DNA of 21,206 nt from CAZTVF01 sp964616985 (GCA_964616985.1 CAZTVF010000094.1:1-21206), one strand, 5' to 3'; shown: positions 8,141-19,100, counted from the stretch's first letter. Numbers and translations: made by a program. Notes: generated from the sequence alone by a model not told the origin.

Positions 8141-9296
8141 ATGCTTGAATCGCAGGCCACCAAAGAAACGATCGATACCCTTCGGTCCCGGATTAACGCC
8201 ATCCGGGACTCTCTTTGACATCGCTACAAAACAGCAGCAGATGTCCGCCCTCGAAACCAAGATGGGCGAAAACAGTTTCTGGAATAACTCCGAAGCCGCA
8301 CAGAAAGTGGTCGGGGAGCTGAAGGCACTCAAAGCTGTCATCGTCCCGTTCTCCGATCTGGACGCGCGGGCCGAGGACCTCGACGTGCTGTTGGCGCTGG
8401 CCGTCGAAGGCGACGACGCCGCCACCCTGCAGGAGGCGGCCGAGGGCGCCAAGAAGGTCGCCGCCGACCTCGAACGCCTCGAACTCAGCACGCTACTGTC
8501 GAACCCGCATGATTCCGGCAACTGCTACTTCTCCATCCACGCCGGGGCCGGCGGCACCGAAAGCTGCGACTGGGCCGAGATGCTTCTGCGAATGTACATT
8601 CGCTACTTCGAACGCAGCGGCTACGGCGTGGCCGAGGTCGACCGCCTGGCCGGTGAAGAGGCGGGCATCCGCTCGTGCACCCTGCACATCTCGGGCCCGT
8701 ACGCGTACGGCTACCTCTCGTGCGAGCGCGGCGTTCATCGCCTGGTTCGCGTGAGCCCGTTCGATTCGCAGAAGCGCCGCCACACCAGCTTCGCCTCCGT
8801 CGACGTCCTGCCGGAACTGGAAGAGATCGACGTGCAGATCGACTGGGCGAAGGACGTCCGCGAGGACACGTACTGCGCCTCGGGCGCCGGCGGCCAGCAC
8901 GTCAACAAGACCGCCAGCGCGGTCCGCCTGACGCACCTGCCGACGGGCATCGTCGTGCAGTGCCAGAACGAGCGCTCGCAGCACAAGAACCGGGCCGAGT
9001 GCCGCAAGATGCTCGCCTCCAAGCTCTACCAGCTCGAGCAGGCCAGCCGCGACGCCGACCCGGCCAAGGAATACGGCAACAAGGGCGACATCGCGTTCGG
9101 CTACCAGATCCGCTCGTATGTGCTGTACCCCTACCAACTGGTCCGCGACGAGCGGACGGAGCTCAAGAGCCCGCACACCGACAAGGTGCTCGACGGCGAG
9201 TTGCAGGAGTTCATCGACACATACCTGCGGTACCGTGCCGCCCTGAAGATCAAGGGCGCCAAGGCCCCGCCGCCCAAGCCGCCGGCCGAAGATTGA
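8141..9296 (+). CDS. prfB: Peptide chain release factor 2, read through a programmed +1 frameshift
   Basis: About 384 residues after frameshifting. RF2 ends translation at UGA and UAA by releasing the peptide on the ribosome. The first frame gives 25 residues (MLESQATKETIDTL... to RDSL) and stops at TGA 8216-8218. The second frame resumes at GAC (8217) with DIATKQQQMSALETK and runs to 9296. The junction CTTTGAC is the classic RF2 autoregulatory site. The stop-codon-recognition tripeptide SPF falls at residues 205-207 and the catalytic GGQ at 250-252 after fusion, the same numbering as E. coli RF2, which supports the start and the shift. GGAG (8127-8130) lies ten bases before the ATG. The next gene begins 13 bases after the stop. 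Confidence 0.97.
8204..8219 (+). promoter_or_regulatory. prfB: Programmed +1 frameshift site of prfB
   Basis: CGGGAC-TCT-CTT-TGA-C. CTT TGA C is the conserved slippery codon, in-frame stop and following C. GGGAC sits three bases before CTT, where E. coli has GGGGG, so the stimulating internal Shine-Dalgarno sequence is present in weaker form. When RF2 is scarce, the ribosome pauses at TGA and slips to GAC, making more RF2. Confidence 0.93.
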
Positions 9297-9309
9297 TCGA
9301 GGATCCGAC

Positions 9310-10347
9310 ATGAACTCTCGTCAGCGCGTGCAGGAGACGTTGGCGTTTCGAAAGGTGGATCGAGCCCCGCGTGAGCTGTGGGCTCTGCCTTGGGTCGGCC
9401 AGTACGCCGCCGAGGAGAGCAACCGCCTGAACGCGGATTTCCCCGGCGATTTCACCGGGCCCTGGGGCCTGCTTTCGCCCAGTTCGCGCGCGACGGGCAC
9501 GCCCTGCCGCAAGGGCGAGTATACCGACGAATGGGGCTGCGGCTGGTCGTGCGGCGAGGATGGCGTCGTCGGCGAGGTGAAGCACCCGCCGCTGGCCGAC
9601 TGGTCGGCCCTGGCCAGCTTCACGCCGCCGTGGGAGATGCTGCAGGACCCCAAGATCGACCCCGCCCGCGCCGCCTACCATGCTAACGCCGCCTCCAGCG
9701 AAGCCAAGTTCTTCCGCATCGGCACCAGCCTGCGTCCCTTCGAACGAATGCAGTTCCTCCGCGGCACCGAGGCGCTGTACATGGACATGGCCTACGACTC
9801 GGCCGAGTTCCGCCGACTGCGCGAGATGGTGCACGAGTTCTTCCTTCGCGAGCTGGAGATTACACTGAAGGTCCCCTGCGACGGCGTGTGCTTCATGGAC
9901 GACTGGGGCGCGCAGAACTCGCTGCTGATTTCGCCGGCAATGTGGCGCGAATTCTTCAAGCCGCTCTACAAGGATTACTGCGACCGCATCCGCGCCGCCG
10001 GGGCCAAGGTCTTCTTCCATTCCGACGGCTGCATCCTCGATATCTACGAAGACCTGATCGAGATCGGCGTCTCGGCCGTCAACAGCCAACTGTTCTGCAT
10101 GGACATCGAGGAGATCGCCCGGCGCTTCAAGGGCCACATCACCTTCTGGGGCGAGATCTGCCGCCAGCACGTGCTGCCCTTCGGCACGGTCGAAGACGTC
10201 CGCCGCGCGGTCGGCCGCGTGCGCCGCGCGCTGGACGACGGCCGGGGCGGCGTCATCGCCCAGTGCGAGTGGGGCGTCCGCAATCCCCCCGCCAACATCC
10301 GCGCCGTCTACGAATCGTGGCTCGCGCCGATCGAAACGCTGCCCTGA
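9310..10347 (+). CDS. URO-D-like protein, possibly a corrinoid-type methyltransferase relative
   Basis: About 345 residues, near the usual length for URO-D and MtaA/CmuA-type proteins. The sequence begins RQRVQETLAFRKVDRAPREL, typical of this superfamily. The C-terminal half has SPAMWREFFKPLYKDYCDRI and AGAKVFFHSDGCILDIYEDL, the standard region of the barrel where methyltransferase members bind zinc. His237, Cys241 and Cys319 are candidate metal ligands, although the His-Cys spacing differs from classical MtaA. It shares the SPAMWREF signature with the gene at 75-1283 but lacks the CCE motif, so the two are probably distinct subfamilies. GAGGA lies six bases before the start, 13 bases after prfB, so it is probably co-transcribed with prfB. 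The substrate is unknown. Confidence 0.82.
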   Translation: MNSRQRVQETLAFRKVDRAPRELWALPWVGQYAAEESNRLNADFPGDFTGPWGLLSPSSRATGTPCRKGEYTDEWGCGWSCGEDGVVGEVKHPPLADWSALASFTPPWEMLQDPKIDPARAAYHANAASSEAKFFRIGTSLRPFERMQFLRGTEALYMDMAYDSAEFRRLREMVHEFFLRELEITLKVPCDGVCFMDDWGAQNSLLISPAMWREFFKPLYKDYCDRIRAAGAKVFFHSDGCILDIYEDLIEIGVSAVNSQLFCMDIEEIARRFKGHITFWGEICRQHVLPFGTVEDVRRAVGRVRRALDDGRGGVIAQCEWGVRNPPANIRAVYESWLAPIETLP

Positions 10348-10421
10348 GTAAGCGGGCGCAGGTAGAACAATGAGGACAACACGCTGGCACTATCCAAACG
10401 CCGGCAATCGCTCGCCTTTCT

Positions 10422-10439
10422 GCGCTGCAGACGCAGCGC
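10422..10439. other. Short hairpin between the URO-D-like and sulfatase genes
   Basis: GCGCTGC (10422-10428) and GCAGCGC (10433-10439) pair perfectly around AGAC. No T-tract follows. It may attenuate or protect the transcript between the two genes. Confidence 0.35.
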
Positions 10440-10495
10440 GGCACGACGAGTTCCGGATTCACCAGTCCAATGAACATATGTGCTAGGATTTTACT

Positions 10496-11932
10496 ATGAC
10501 CGATCGCCCCAACATCATCCTGATCTGCGTGGACCAATGGCGGGCGGATTGCCTTTCGATCGCGGGGCACCCCGCCGTCGAGACGCCCCACCTGGACCAC
10601 ATCGCCAATCGCGGCGCGCGATTCACCAACGCCTACAGCGCCACGCCCAGCTGCATCGCGGCGCGGGCGTCCCTGCTGACGGGGCTGTCGCAGCGCACTC
10701 ACGGTCGCGTGGGCTACCGTGATGCCGTGCCGTGGCGATACCCGGTGACGCTGGCCGGCGAGCTGACGCGGGCGGGATACCAGACAGCCGCCGTGGGCAA
10801 GATGCACGTTCACCCGCAGCGCCACAAGATGGGCTTTGAGCAGGTGGTGCTGCACGACGGCATGCTTCACCACTACGGCGCGTCGCGCGAGAGCGAGTAC
10901 GAGGACTGGCTCCGCAAGACGGCCGGCAGCGACTGCGGGCTGTTCGAACACGGCCTGGCCGCCAATTCATGGGTCGCTCGGCCGTGGCATCTGCCCGAGC
11001 ACATGCACCCGACATACTGGGCCACGTCGCGCGCGGTCGACTTCCTCCGCTCGCGCGACACGTTGCGGCCATTCTTCCTGTTCCTGTCCTACGTCGCGCC
11101 GCACCCGCCGCTGGTGCCGCCGCAGTGCTACTTCGACCAGTACATGCAGCAGGACCTGCCCGCCCCGCCCGTGGGCGACTGGGAACACAAATTGGGGCTC
11201 GACATCGCCGGCGGCCGGTGGGACCCCAACGCCTCGTGCGGCCGCCTCGACCCGCGGGCGCAGCACCGCGCGCAGGCGGGCTACTACGGCCTGATCACGC
11301 AGATCGACCACCAGATCGGCCGCCTGCAGGAGCACATGAGCGACCTGCGCCTGTCGGGGAACACCGCCATCGCCTTCGTCAGCGACCATGGCGAACTGCT
11401 GGGCGACCACAACCTTTTCCGCAAGAGCCTGCCCTACGCCGGCAGCGCGCAGGTGCCGCTGATCCTCAACCTGCCCGAGTCCGTCGGCCCCGCCCGCGGC
11501 GCGGTGCTGCCGCAGCTGGCCGAGCTGCGCGACCTGATGCCCACGCTGCTCGACATCGCGGGCGTGCCCATCCCTGATTCGGTCGAAGGCCGCAGCCTGC
11601 TGCCGCTCGCGCGAGGCCAGGGCGGCGACTGGCGCAGCCACCTGCACGGCGAGCACTGCACCTGGCCGCTGGCGAATCACTACATCGTCGACGGCCGGTT
11701 CAAGTACATCTGGTTCAGCCAGAGCGGCATGGAGCAGCTGTTCGACACGCAGGCTGACCCGCAGGAACTGCACGACCTGGCCGATCAGGCCACGCATGCC
11801 GATAGAGTGGCCGAGCTGCGCGGCCTGTTGATCCGCGAGCTGACCGGCCGCGAAGAGGGTTACACCGATGGGCGGCGACTCATCGCGGGCCGGCCGCCGC
11901 GGACTGTTTTGTCACACATCCTCGCCGAGTAG
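10496..11932 (+). CDS. Type I (formylglycine-dependent) sulfatase, apparently without signal peptide
   Basis: About 478 residues, usual for the alkaline-phosphatase-fold sulfatases that remove sulfate esters from sugars or other substrates. The protein opens directly with PNIILICVDQWRADCL, whose Asp13 is a metal ligand. The formylglycine site is Cys53-Ile-Ala-Ala-Arg57, fitting C-x-(P/A)-x-R, followed by ASLLTGL. The core also has Lys102 and His104 in AAVGKMH, and SDHGELLGDH with Asp297-His298 for the metal. Cys53 must be oxidised by FGE or an anaerobic sulfatase-maturating enzyme; neither is encoded here. No signal peptide is visible, unlike many planctomycete sulfatases, so it may act in the cytoplasm on imported sugars. 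AGGA lies seven bases before the start. The SGNH hydrolase follows after 20 bases, suggesting joint attack on sulfated, esterified polysaccharide fragments. Confidence 0.93.
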   Translation: MTDRPNIILICVDQWRADCLSIAGHPAVETPHLDHIANRGARFTNAYSATPSCIAARASLLTGLSQRTHGRVGYRDAVPWRYPVTLAGELTRAGYQTAAVGKMHVHPQRHKMGFEQVVLHDGMLHHYGASRESEYEDWLRKTAGSDCGLFEHGLAANSWVARPWHLPEHMHPTYWATSRAVDFLRSRDTLRPFFLFLSYVAPHPPLVPPQCYFDQYMQQDLPAPPVGDWEHKLGLDIAGGRWDPNASCGRLDPRAQHRAQAGYYGLITQIDHQIGRLQEHMSDLRLSGNTAIAFVSDHGELLGDHNLFRKSLPYAGSAQVPLILNLPESVGPARGAVLPQLAELRDLMPTLLDIAGVPIPDSVEGRSLLPLARGQGGDWRSHLHGEHCTWPLANHYIVDGRFKYIWFSQSGMEQLFDTQADPQELHDLADQATHADRVAELRGLLIRELTGREEGYTDGRRLIAGRPPRTVLSHILAE

Positions 11933-11952
11933 CGCGGGGCAAAGGAGATAAT

Positions 11953-13062
11953 ATGCAGTTGCTGGTATCGCTGACCGTCGTGATGTTCGCCGTCGCCCCT
12001 GCCCTGGCCGCGCCCCCCGCGGCCGCCAGCAAGCCCCTGCCGGCGGCGCTGACGGGCGTGAGCTCGATCCTCTTCCTGGGCGACAGCCTCACCGACGGCA
12101 GCAGCTTTCCCGATTACGTCGTCAACACGATCAACGGGGCCGCGGGCACGAAGATCCGCCTGATGAACGCGGGCATCTGCGGCGACACCGCGGCGATGCT
12201 GCTGGCGCGCCTCAAGGCCGACGTGCTGGATCGCAAGCCCGACATGGTCGTCGTGTGCATCGGCACGAACGATTGCCACCAGAACCGCCCCGTCGACAAG
12301 TTCCAGGCCGAGATGGAGAAACTCGTCGACGCGCTGGAGGCGGCGAAGATTCGCGTCGTGCTCGTCCGGCCATCGCCGTTCGGCAAGCCCGAGATGGAGA
12401 AGCGGTTCGAGGGATATCTCAAGGTGATCGACGATCTGGCGGCCGCCCGCAAGCTGACGGCGGCCAACGTGCATGATGAATTTGTGCGGCAGATGGCCGA
12501 GGGCAAGGACATGCTGGGCGCCGACGGCATCCACCATGGCAAGGACGGTTTCCCCGGCAAGGCCCGCGCGGTGCTCGATGCCCTGGGCTTCAAGGACACG
12601 GCGGTCGATCTCCAGATCAAGCCCTGGCCCAACACGTTGACGACGTGGGAGATCGCCGAGCCCATCGCCGCCGACCTCAAGGCCGCGATGGCGCTGGACC
12701 CCAACGCCGCCGCCGGCTGGAAGGCGTTCGACGCCAACGCGGCCGCCGCCGCCCTGCCCTGGCACGATGCGCCCTTCGCGCAGCGCGGCGCGGTCATGCC
12801 GCTGGTCGGCCTCAAGCCCGCCAAGCCCTCCTTCGCCTTCGCCCGCACCACGTACAAGGCGGCCGAGGCGTGCAAGGCGCAGCTGGTCATCGGCGGCTCG
12901 CCCGGGATCGTCGTGTGGGTCAACGGCAAGGAGGCGTGGCGGAACGTCAAGCCGCACGGCTACCACCCCGAGGCTGACCGCGTCGCGGTTGACCTCGTCG
13001 CCGGCGACAACACGATCATCGTCCTCACCAACTTCATGGCCTTCATCGGCGTCGAGAAGTAG
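11953..13062 (+). CDS. Secreted SGNH/GDSL-type hydrolase with C-terminal beta domain
   Basis: About 369 residues. The first 19 or so form a clear signal peptide (MQLLVSLTVVMFAVAPALA), so it is exported. The SGNH blocks are GDSLTDG with nucleophile Ser45, GTND with Asn106, and DGIH with Asp191 and His194; together they predict an esterase or deacetylase for acyl groups, often on carbohydrate. The last 90 or so residues form a beta-rich domain with VVWVNGKEAWRNV and LVAGDNTIIVLTN, like the small sandwich domains attached to carbohydrate-active enzymes in planctomycetes. AAAGGAG lies five bases before the start, and the sulfatase ends 20 bases upstream, so the two are very likely one operon. The gene ends 42 bases from the convergent giant gene; no terminator with a T-run is seen between them. 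Confidence 0.9.
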   Translation: MQLLVSLTVVMFAVAPALAAPPAAASKPLPAALTGVSSILFLGDSLTDGSSFPDYVVNTINGAAGTKIRLMNAGICGDTAAMLLARLKADVLDRKPDMVVVCIGTNDCHQNRPVDKFQAEMEKLVDALEAAKIRVVLVRPSPFGKPEMEKRFEGYLKVIDDLAAARKLTAANVHDEFVRQMAEGKDMLGADGIHHGKDGFPGKARAVLDALGFKDTAVDLQIKPWPNTLTTWEIAEPIAADLKAAMALDPNAAAGWKAFDANAAAAALPWHDAPFAQRGAVMPLVGLKPAKPSFAFARTTYKAAEACKAQLVIGGSPGIVVWVNGKEAWRNVKPHGYHPEADRVAVDLVAGDNTIIVLTNFMAFIGVEK

Positions 13063-13104
13063 CGACGAAGCCGCCAGTGGCGCCAGCCCGCGCGAACGCC
13101 GCCG

Positions 13105-16100
13105 CTACCGATTGGCCAGCCTGGACATCGCCGCGCGCCGGAGCGAGTCGAACTCCGCTCGCCATTGGCCATCGACGATCTGCCGGTAGAACTCCATCGC
13201 GCGTTCACGCTCGCCGGCCAGCTCAAGCGTGCGGGCCTGCTCCAGCAGGTGACGCGGATCGGTGGGGTCGGCCAGAAAAGCAGCCGCGAACGCACGCATC
13301 GCCAGCGGGTACATCGCCGAGGTCCGCAGGTCGTCGCCCAGCTGCGCCATCGGCCCCGGCTCGCCAGGCCGCGACGCCAGCGGCGTCGTTGCATACTCCC
13401 ACGACAGCTCATATGCACCAGCGGCCATGAACACTCTGGCCGCCGCACGGCAGGCGGGGGCCTCCTCGCCCGTCAGCGCACGCCACCGGTCAGCCGCCCG
13501 CACGATCCTGGCCATCTGCTCGCCGGGCACGACCGCCCCGTCCATCCGGGTCTGCCGCACGAGCTGCTCATAGTGCGACATCAGCAGCGAGTAGTCCGCG
13601 TGAATCTTCGCCACCTCCACCGTATCGCCCAGGTGCTGGCACTCCAGGTCCAGGGCCCGGTCGAGGCACGCGGTGGCTGCACCGAGGTTGCTCTTCATCT
13701 CGTGCACGACGTACCCCCCCCACCACAGCCACGCGTTCTGCGCCAGCTGCGGGTTCTGGGTCGCGATCTTCAGCGAGGCCGCCGCCTTGTCCCACTCCCC
13801 CGCCGCCAGCTGCGCCCGCAAAGCTGCCGCCGCCAGCGGCTGCGACAGGTTGTTGTCCTTGCCCAGCGATTGACGTATCTCCTGCGCCAAGCTATCCATC
13901 GCGAGCTGCTCGCACTGCGCTGCCAGCACGATCGCCGGGGCGGCCTGCCCACGCGCCGCCCACTGCGCCGATGCTTCCCGCGCGAGGCTGGCGAACGCAT
14001 CGCCACCGCGCGCCTGGCGAAGCGTCTCGACCATGGCCGCATTCACCAGCGGTGGCTGGCCGGCCGCGACCTGCTTGCGGAAGAGCGTCTCGAACATCGC
14101 CGCCGCCCCGCCCGCGTCGCCCGCGGCAGACAGCTTCGACGCGATACTGAACCGGACCGACGCCGACACCGCCGGCGCCTCCGGCAACGTTGCAGCCGCG
14201 GCCCCCAGCCGTCGGTAGAAGTCCTTCGACGCCGCCGCCTCGCAGGCGAGGGCCGCCGCCGTCCACGCCACGGCCGGCGTCTTGAACTGCCCGAGCCTGC
14301 GCAGCACCGCCTCGCCGTCGCCCTGGGCGTTGGACTGCAGCGACTGCAGCAGCGCCAGGTCGTGCAGCAGCGGCAGCGACTCGAACGTGTTGGCATCGAG
14401 CCACTTGGCCCCGCCCCCTCGCATGCTCGTCTGCACATACTTGGCCACGGCCGAGTCGGGGTGATCCCGCGCCGGCTCCAGGGGCAGGGCGTGGTCCGCA
14501 ACGCGCAACACGCCATCGCTGTCCCACGTGCCGCCGTTGGCGGCGAGCAGGACCCACAGCCCCAGCCGCCGGTCGCCCCGCGTCAGCCATCGCTGGCCGA
14601 TCGCCTGTGCAACATCCCCCCGCCCGTCACCGAGGCGGCTGCAGATGCCCGCGAGCACCTGCTCATCCGAAAGCTCACTCATATCCGTGTGGCCGAAGTG
14701 GTTCTCCATTGAACACAGGTGCGAGACCGAGCGCAGCGGCATGGCCAGGACGACCAGCTCGTGAAGATCCGGCGTCAGGCTCGGCTCGATCGCCACCGAG
14801 GGCGGCAGCGTCCGTGCGACGGCGACCGCACCGCTGGCGTCGTAGGTGGTGATCTTGCCGGAGGCGTCGTACGTCTGGCGCTGCGCGACGCTGCCGTCGC
14901 GCAGGAGTTGGCGCTCGACCAGGCGGCCTCCCTCGCCGAAGACCAGGTGCTCGGCCGATGTGCCGCGCGTCGGTGTGACGGCCACGGTGTTGTCGCCGAT
15001 CAATGAGACATTCGCGCCGCGCGCCAGGTCGGCCGCCGCGGGCACCAGCCAGGGCACGCGGTCGATGAACGTGCGGCGGTGGAAGCGGCTGTCGGGCCGC
15101 CGCGACGCCAGGCCGAGGTCGCCGTACATATGGACGATGGTCTTGCCGTCGCACACGATCTTCTCGGCCAGGCCTTCGGCGGTGCGGCCTTGCTGCACAT
15201 AGCGGCCGGCGCCGTCGAACGTGAGGATATCCCCGCCCGGCAGCGTGATCGTCTGCCACGGGGCCTGGCGGCAGCGATCGATGAGCTTCGCCGCCCGCAC
15301 GTCGATCGTGCCGGGGGGCAGTTGTTCGTCGAGCGGCCCCTCGGCTTCGAGCACGGCCTGCACGTCGTCGAGGCTGGTGTTGAGGCCGGGCGCGTAGAGC
15401 AGCAGGTCGCCGAACTTGCGCAGATCGTTCACGTACCGCGCGGGACGATGCAGCAGGTCGCCCGCCCGCGCAGCCTGCGGGTCGCGCACCGCATGGGCGC
15501 GCGTGGGCCACTCGATCTGCCCCGCCGCCGCGGCAAGCTGCACACCGGCGAGCCGTTCGACGATCTCCGCATTCATCGCCGGCGTTTGTATGTCGTTGAG
15601 CGTCGCCTCTCGCAGCGACATCGTCGAAGGCTGCGCGAGGATCTTTCGCAGCAACGTCCGAGTGGCCGCCGCCTTGTCTGGGCTCTCGGCCGCCGGCCTT
15701 GCCGGCGTTCCCTGCTCACCCATGTGCTGCGGCTGATAGAAGAAGTAGCCTGACGGGGCGCTACTCATGGGCTCGATGGCAGAGACGGAACCGTTCGACG
15801 CCTCCGGCCTTGGTGACAGAGGGAGTGTCCCCAATGTCTTCGCGTTCGGCGTGAGCGAGTTGCCGAAGTACTCGGAGGCGGTCAGAAGTCGCAGAGGTTG
15901 AGAGGCATCGTACGTCACGAAACCGATGCCCTCCGCCGTGGCGCTTGTATCGCCGAGTGCCCACGGCAGAACCGTCGGCGGTGCTGCGGTCTGACGCTGG
16001 TGGTTGGCCTGTATCCCATGGATTTCTGCATTTATGAAAGTGCTTCCGACGGCGAAGCCTGTGTCCCAGCCAATTCCGTCTATGGTCGTGGTCGCATGAC

Positions 16101-19100
16101 CGACGCCGGTCTGCGGCGAGAGAGGTGTGCTGTTATTGATCGCCATCGTATTGCTGCCGGAACTGCCCGGCAGGGCATTCGCCGTCATGCTGATATTGCC
16201 GCTGGCGACGTAGCCACTCCCCGTTATCGCACCCGTGAGGGTGAGCGATTTCTGGATGCCGACACCGCTATTCAGAGTGAGGCTGCCCGTGATCAACCCG
16301 CCATCCTTAAGCACGACGTTCCCCAAAGTCTCGGCGGCAAACCCGCCGGAAAGGTTGAGCGTGCCGGTGCGCGTGCTTGCGTTGTTGACGTGGAATGAGT
16401 TGACGCCGGCCAGGATCGCGTCGCCTCTGAGAGTGATACTCTTCGTGCCGATGTCCTTGGCGGGCGCAGCCAGGCCACCATCGTTGAAGCCGTTGAGATC
16501 GAGGATGCCGCTTGAGCTGATTGTGAGGCTGGTAGACCCAGTACCAGTATAGGTATTCATCTGGGAAGCGTCGATCGTGCCTGCACCGCTCTTGGTCAGA
16601 GCGATGCTGCCGCCGTAGCTGGTGACGGTTGCAGCATCGTTGAGGCGCAACGGACCGCCATTGAGGACGATGCTGTTGAGAACACCGCCATTGACAACCG
16701 TCGTGCCGGTATAGGTGTTTGTCGCCGAACCGGGGCCAGCCTTGCCGAGCAATTGAGGCACGGCGGCGCCGAGCTGAAGCGTGCCACCGCTGACAGTCGT
16801 CGTGCCGGTGTAGGAATTGCCCGAATCGAAAGCCAGTGCCACGACCTCGTCTAGCCGCGAATCGTTGATGAGGAGCCCATTGACAGAGCGGCCGTTGATG
16901 TACGAGCCGCCGGAAAAGCTGCCGCTCGCGCCTTGGGTGGCCCATCCGCCTGTGATCGAACCGGCGAAGGAAGCGTTGCTCCGCAACGCTGTAAACGTCA
17001 AGGCGGCGCTGTAGACCGGGGTTGACTGGGAGTCATACGAGCCCGTCGACTCCAGCAGCCACCTATAGGAACCGGGCACGATCAGGCTGCGCGTGCGAGG
17101 CCTGATCGACAACTTCGCACCATTTAGAGGCACAAGGCCGGTGATGTCGTCGAGCGTGTCGAGCTTGCCCAAGTAGGGCTGGAACCGGGCACCGGTGACC
17201 CTGAGAGCAGGGTAAGTGACAAACCAGTCGTACCAGCCCGTGTTATCTTCGGTGAACACCACATCCTCGTCTGCGGACGGCGACGCGGGGGGCGTCCATG
17301 TGCTATCAAGCCCCGTGTGCCCGCTGACCAGCACATCGGCGAAGTCGTCGTGTGCCGCAGTGAAGCCATCGCGGTGTGACCAAGGCCCCCGCTGGGAGAG
17401 GTCCAGAAGGTCGGGGCGGTCGGCGCCGATGTCCGGGAGGATGGGAACCACGGCCCGCGCCTCGCCGCAGCGAACGAAGGTCGGACCAACCAAATGGAAG
17501 AGCCACCCTCCCCTGGCGAACCCTTCATCCGTATAGTCTCGCAGCCAGGAGCAAAGCAGACCAGCGGGCACTTGGCCGTAATCGTTCGCCCACACTCGCG
17601 GCCTCGCCTCACGATGCAGCGTAACGCTCTGTCGCGACACGACGGGCCCGGGTTCCCCGGCCGCGCGGGTCCAGATGGGGACGGCATAGGCGCCGCGGTA
17701 GAGTTGCAGCGCCGAGGCGGCGGCCTGAGTCCGCATGCCCTGGGGCGATAGCACTTGCGGCAGGCGGAAGAGGATCGTCTCAAGCACATCCGCCGCCGAT
17801 GCCTTGCGCGCTGGCGCAGCGGCGGCGCGCGGCGCGGGCGATCGCGTGACGGTCGGCGTGGGCGGCGTCACCGCGGCGCCCGTGCCGATGGGTTCGGTCA
17901 CCACCGGGATGCTCGGCGGGCAGGGGTACAGCGCCCAGTGGTCCTTGCGGCCGCGATCCACGCCGTACTGCGAGTACATCGCCTCGTTCTCCAGCACGAG
18001 TAGCGAGGTGAACGGCGACATCACATACATTGACTTGGATAACTCGACGATCCGGTTCTTGTGGGTCTCGGCGCCGGCGGCGACGAGGCGATCGATCTCG
18101 AGCTTGGCCCAGCTCCGCGGCAGGTAGTCGGCGCCTGCGGCCACGTCGCGCACGGCAATCGTCTGCGACCACGGCTGGCCCGAGACGGTGCCCGTGACCT
18201 TCACCGCGGCCGGGCGGCGGGCCCCCGCCGCCACGCGGGCGATCGCGCAGATCTCCTGGCCGTGCATGACGGCATCGGTGTCGCAGAGGAAGGCGACGCC
18301 TTCGGCGTCATCGACGACCCTGAGGTCCATCAGCCGCGGCGTGTTGAGCGTGCCCAGCAGTTCGAACGTCCGCCATGCGATGTTCTCGTCGGGGTTGATC
18401 TGCGTGAACAGCCCGTCGGACGCGGCGGCCGCGGTCTTCATGAACGAGCGGTTCCAGTTCTTGCCCACGCCGATGCCGACGTAGCGCGTGCCCTTGGTCA
18501 GCAGGCCCGCCAGGGCCTCCACGCGCCGCTCGCCCAGCACGGGCGTGCCGTTGCCCACGTGCACCAGGTGCGCCTGCGGCGAATCGCGGAGCAGGTCGCG
18601 GGCAGCGACCAGGCCGCTTTCAAGATCGAGCGCCCCCACCAGGTGCGACGACTGCAGCTTCTCAATGGCCCTCCTGACGTTCGCCTGCGTCGCGGGCACG
18701 AGGCCGTCTGTCATCGTATAGACATGCGTTCCGACCGTGAGGACTGCGAACCGGTCGTCATGCTCGACGATGCCCAGCAGTGAGCGGATCACCTCGATCT
18801 GCGCGCGGGCCAGCAACGGGTCGCGGTCGGCCGACGACTCGAAGAGGACCACCCAGTCGCGACGCTGGCGCACGGGCTGGCTGTCCAGCGCGGGCCGGTA
18901 GCGGAGCATCAGGTATTCGGCGCCGTCGTGCCTCGCGCCCGAGAAACGCGCCGCGGGCTGCGAACGCGAGGCCGCGCCATCCGTCAGATGAAGCACCACG
19001 TCGCCGTCAAGCTTCGCATCGCGTGCGGAAGCATCGAGCAGCAGGTCCCCGCCCTCGGCGCGCGACTGCAGGGTGTGCGACTCGCACGACCAGCGCAGCG

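Noticed and set aside
8145..8218. A prfB start in the downstream frame before the frameshift
   Set aside because: The RF2-like N-terminus (MLESQATKETIDTL) is in the first frame and CTTTGAC joins it to the second; GGQ and SPF numbering agrees only with the fused product.
13063..13104. Shared terminator between the convergent SGNH and giant genes
   Set aside because: Only a short CGCCA/GGCG-type stem is present and no T-tract on either strand.
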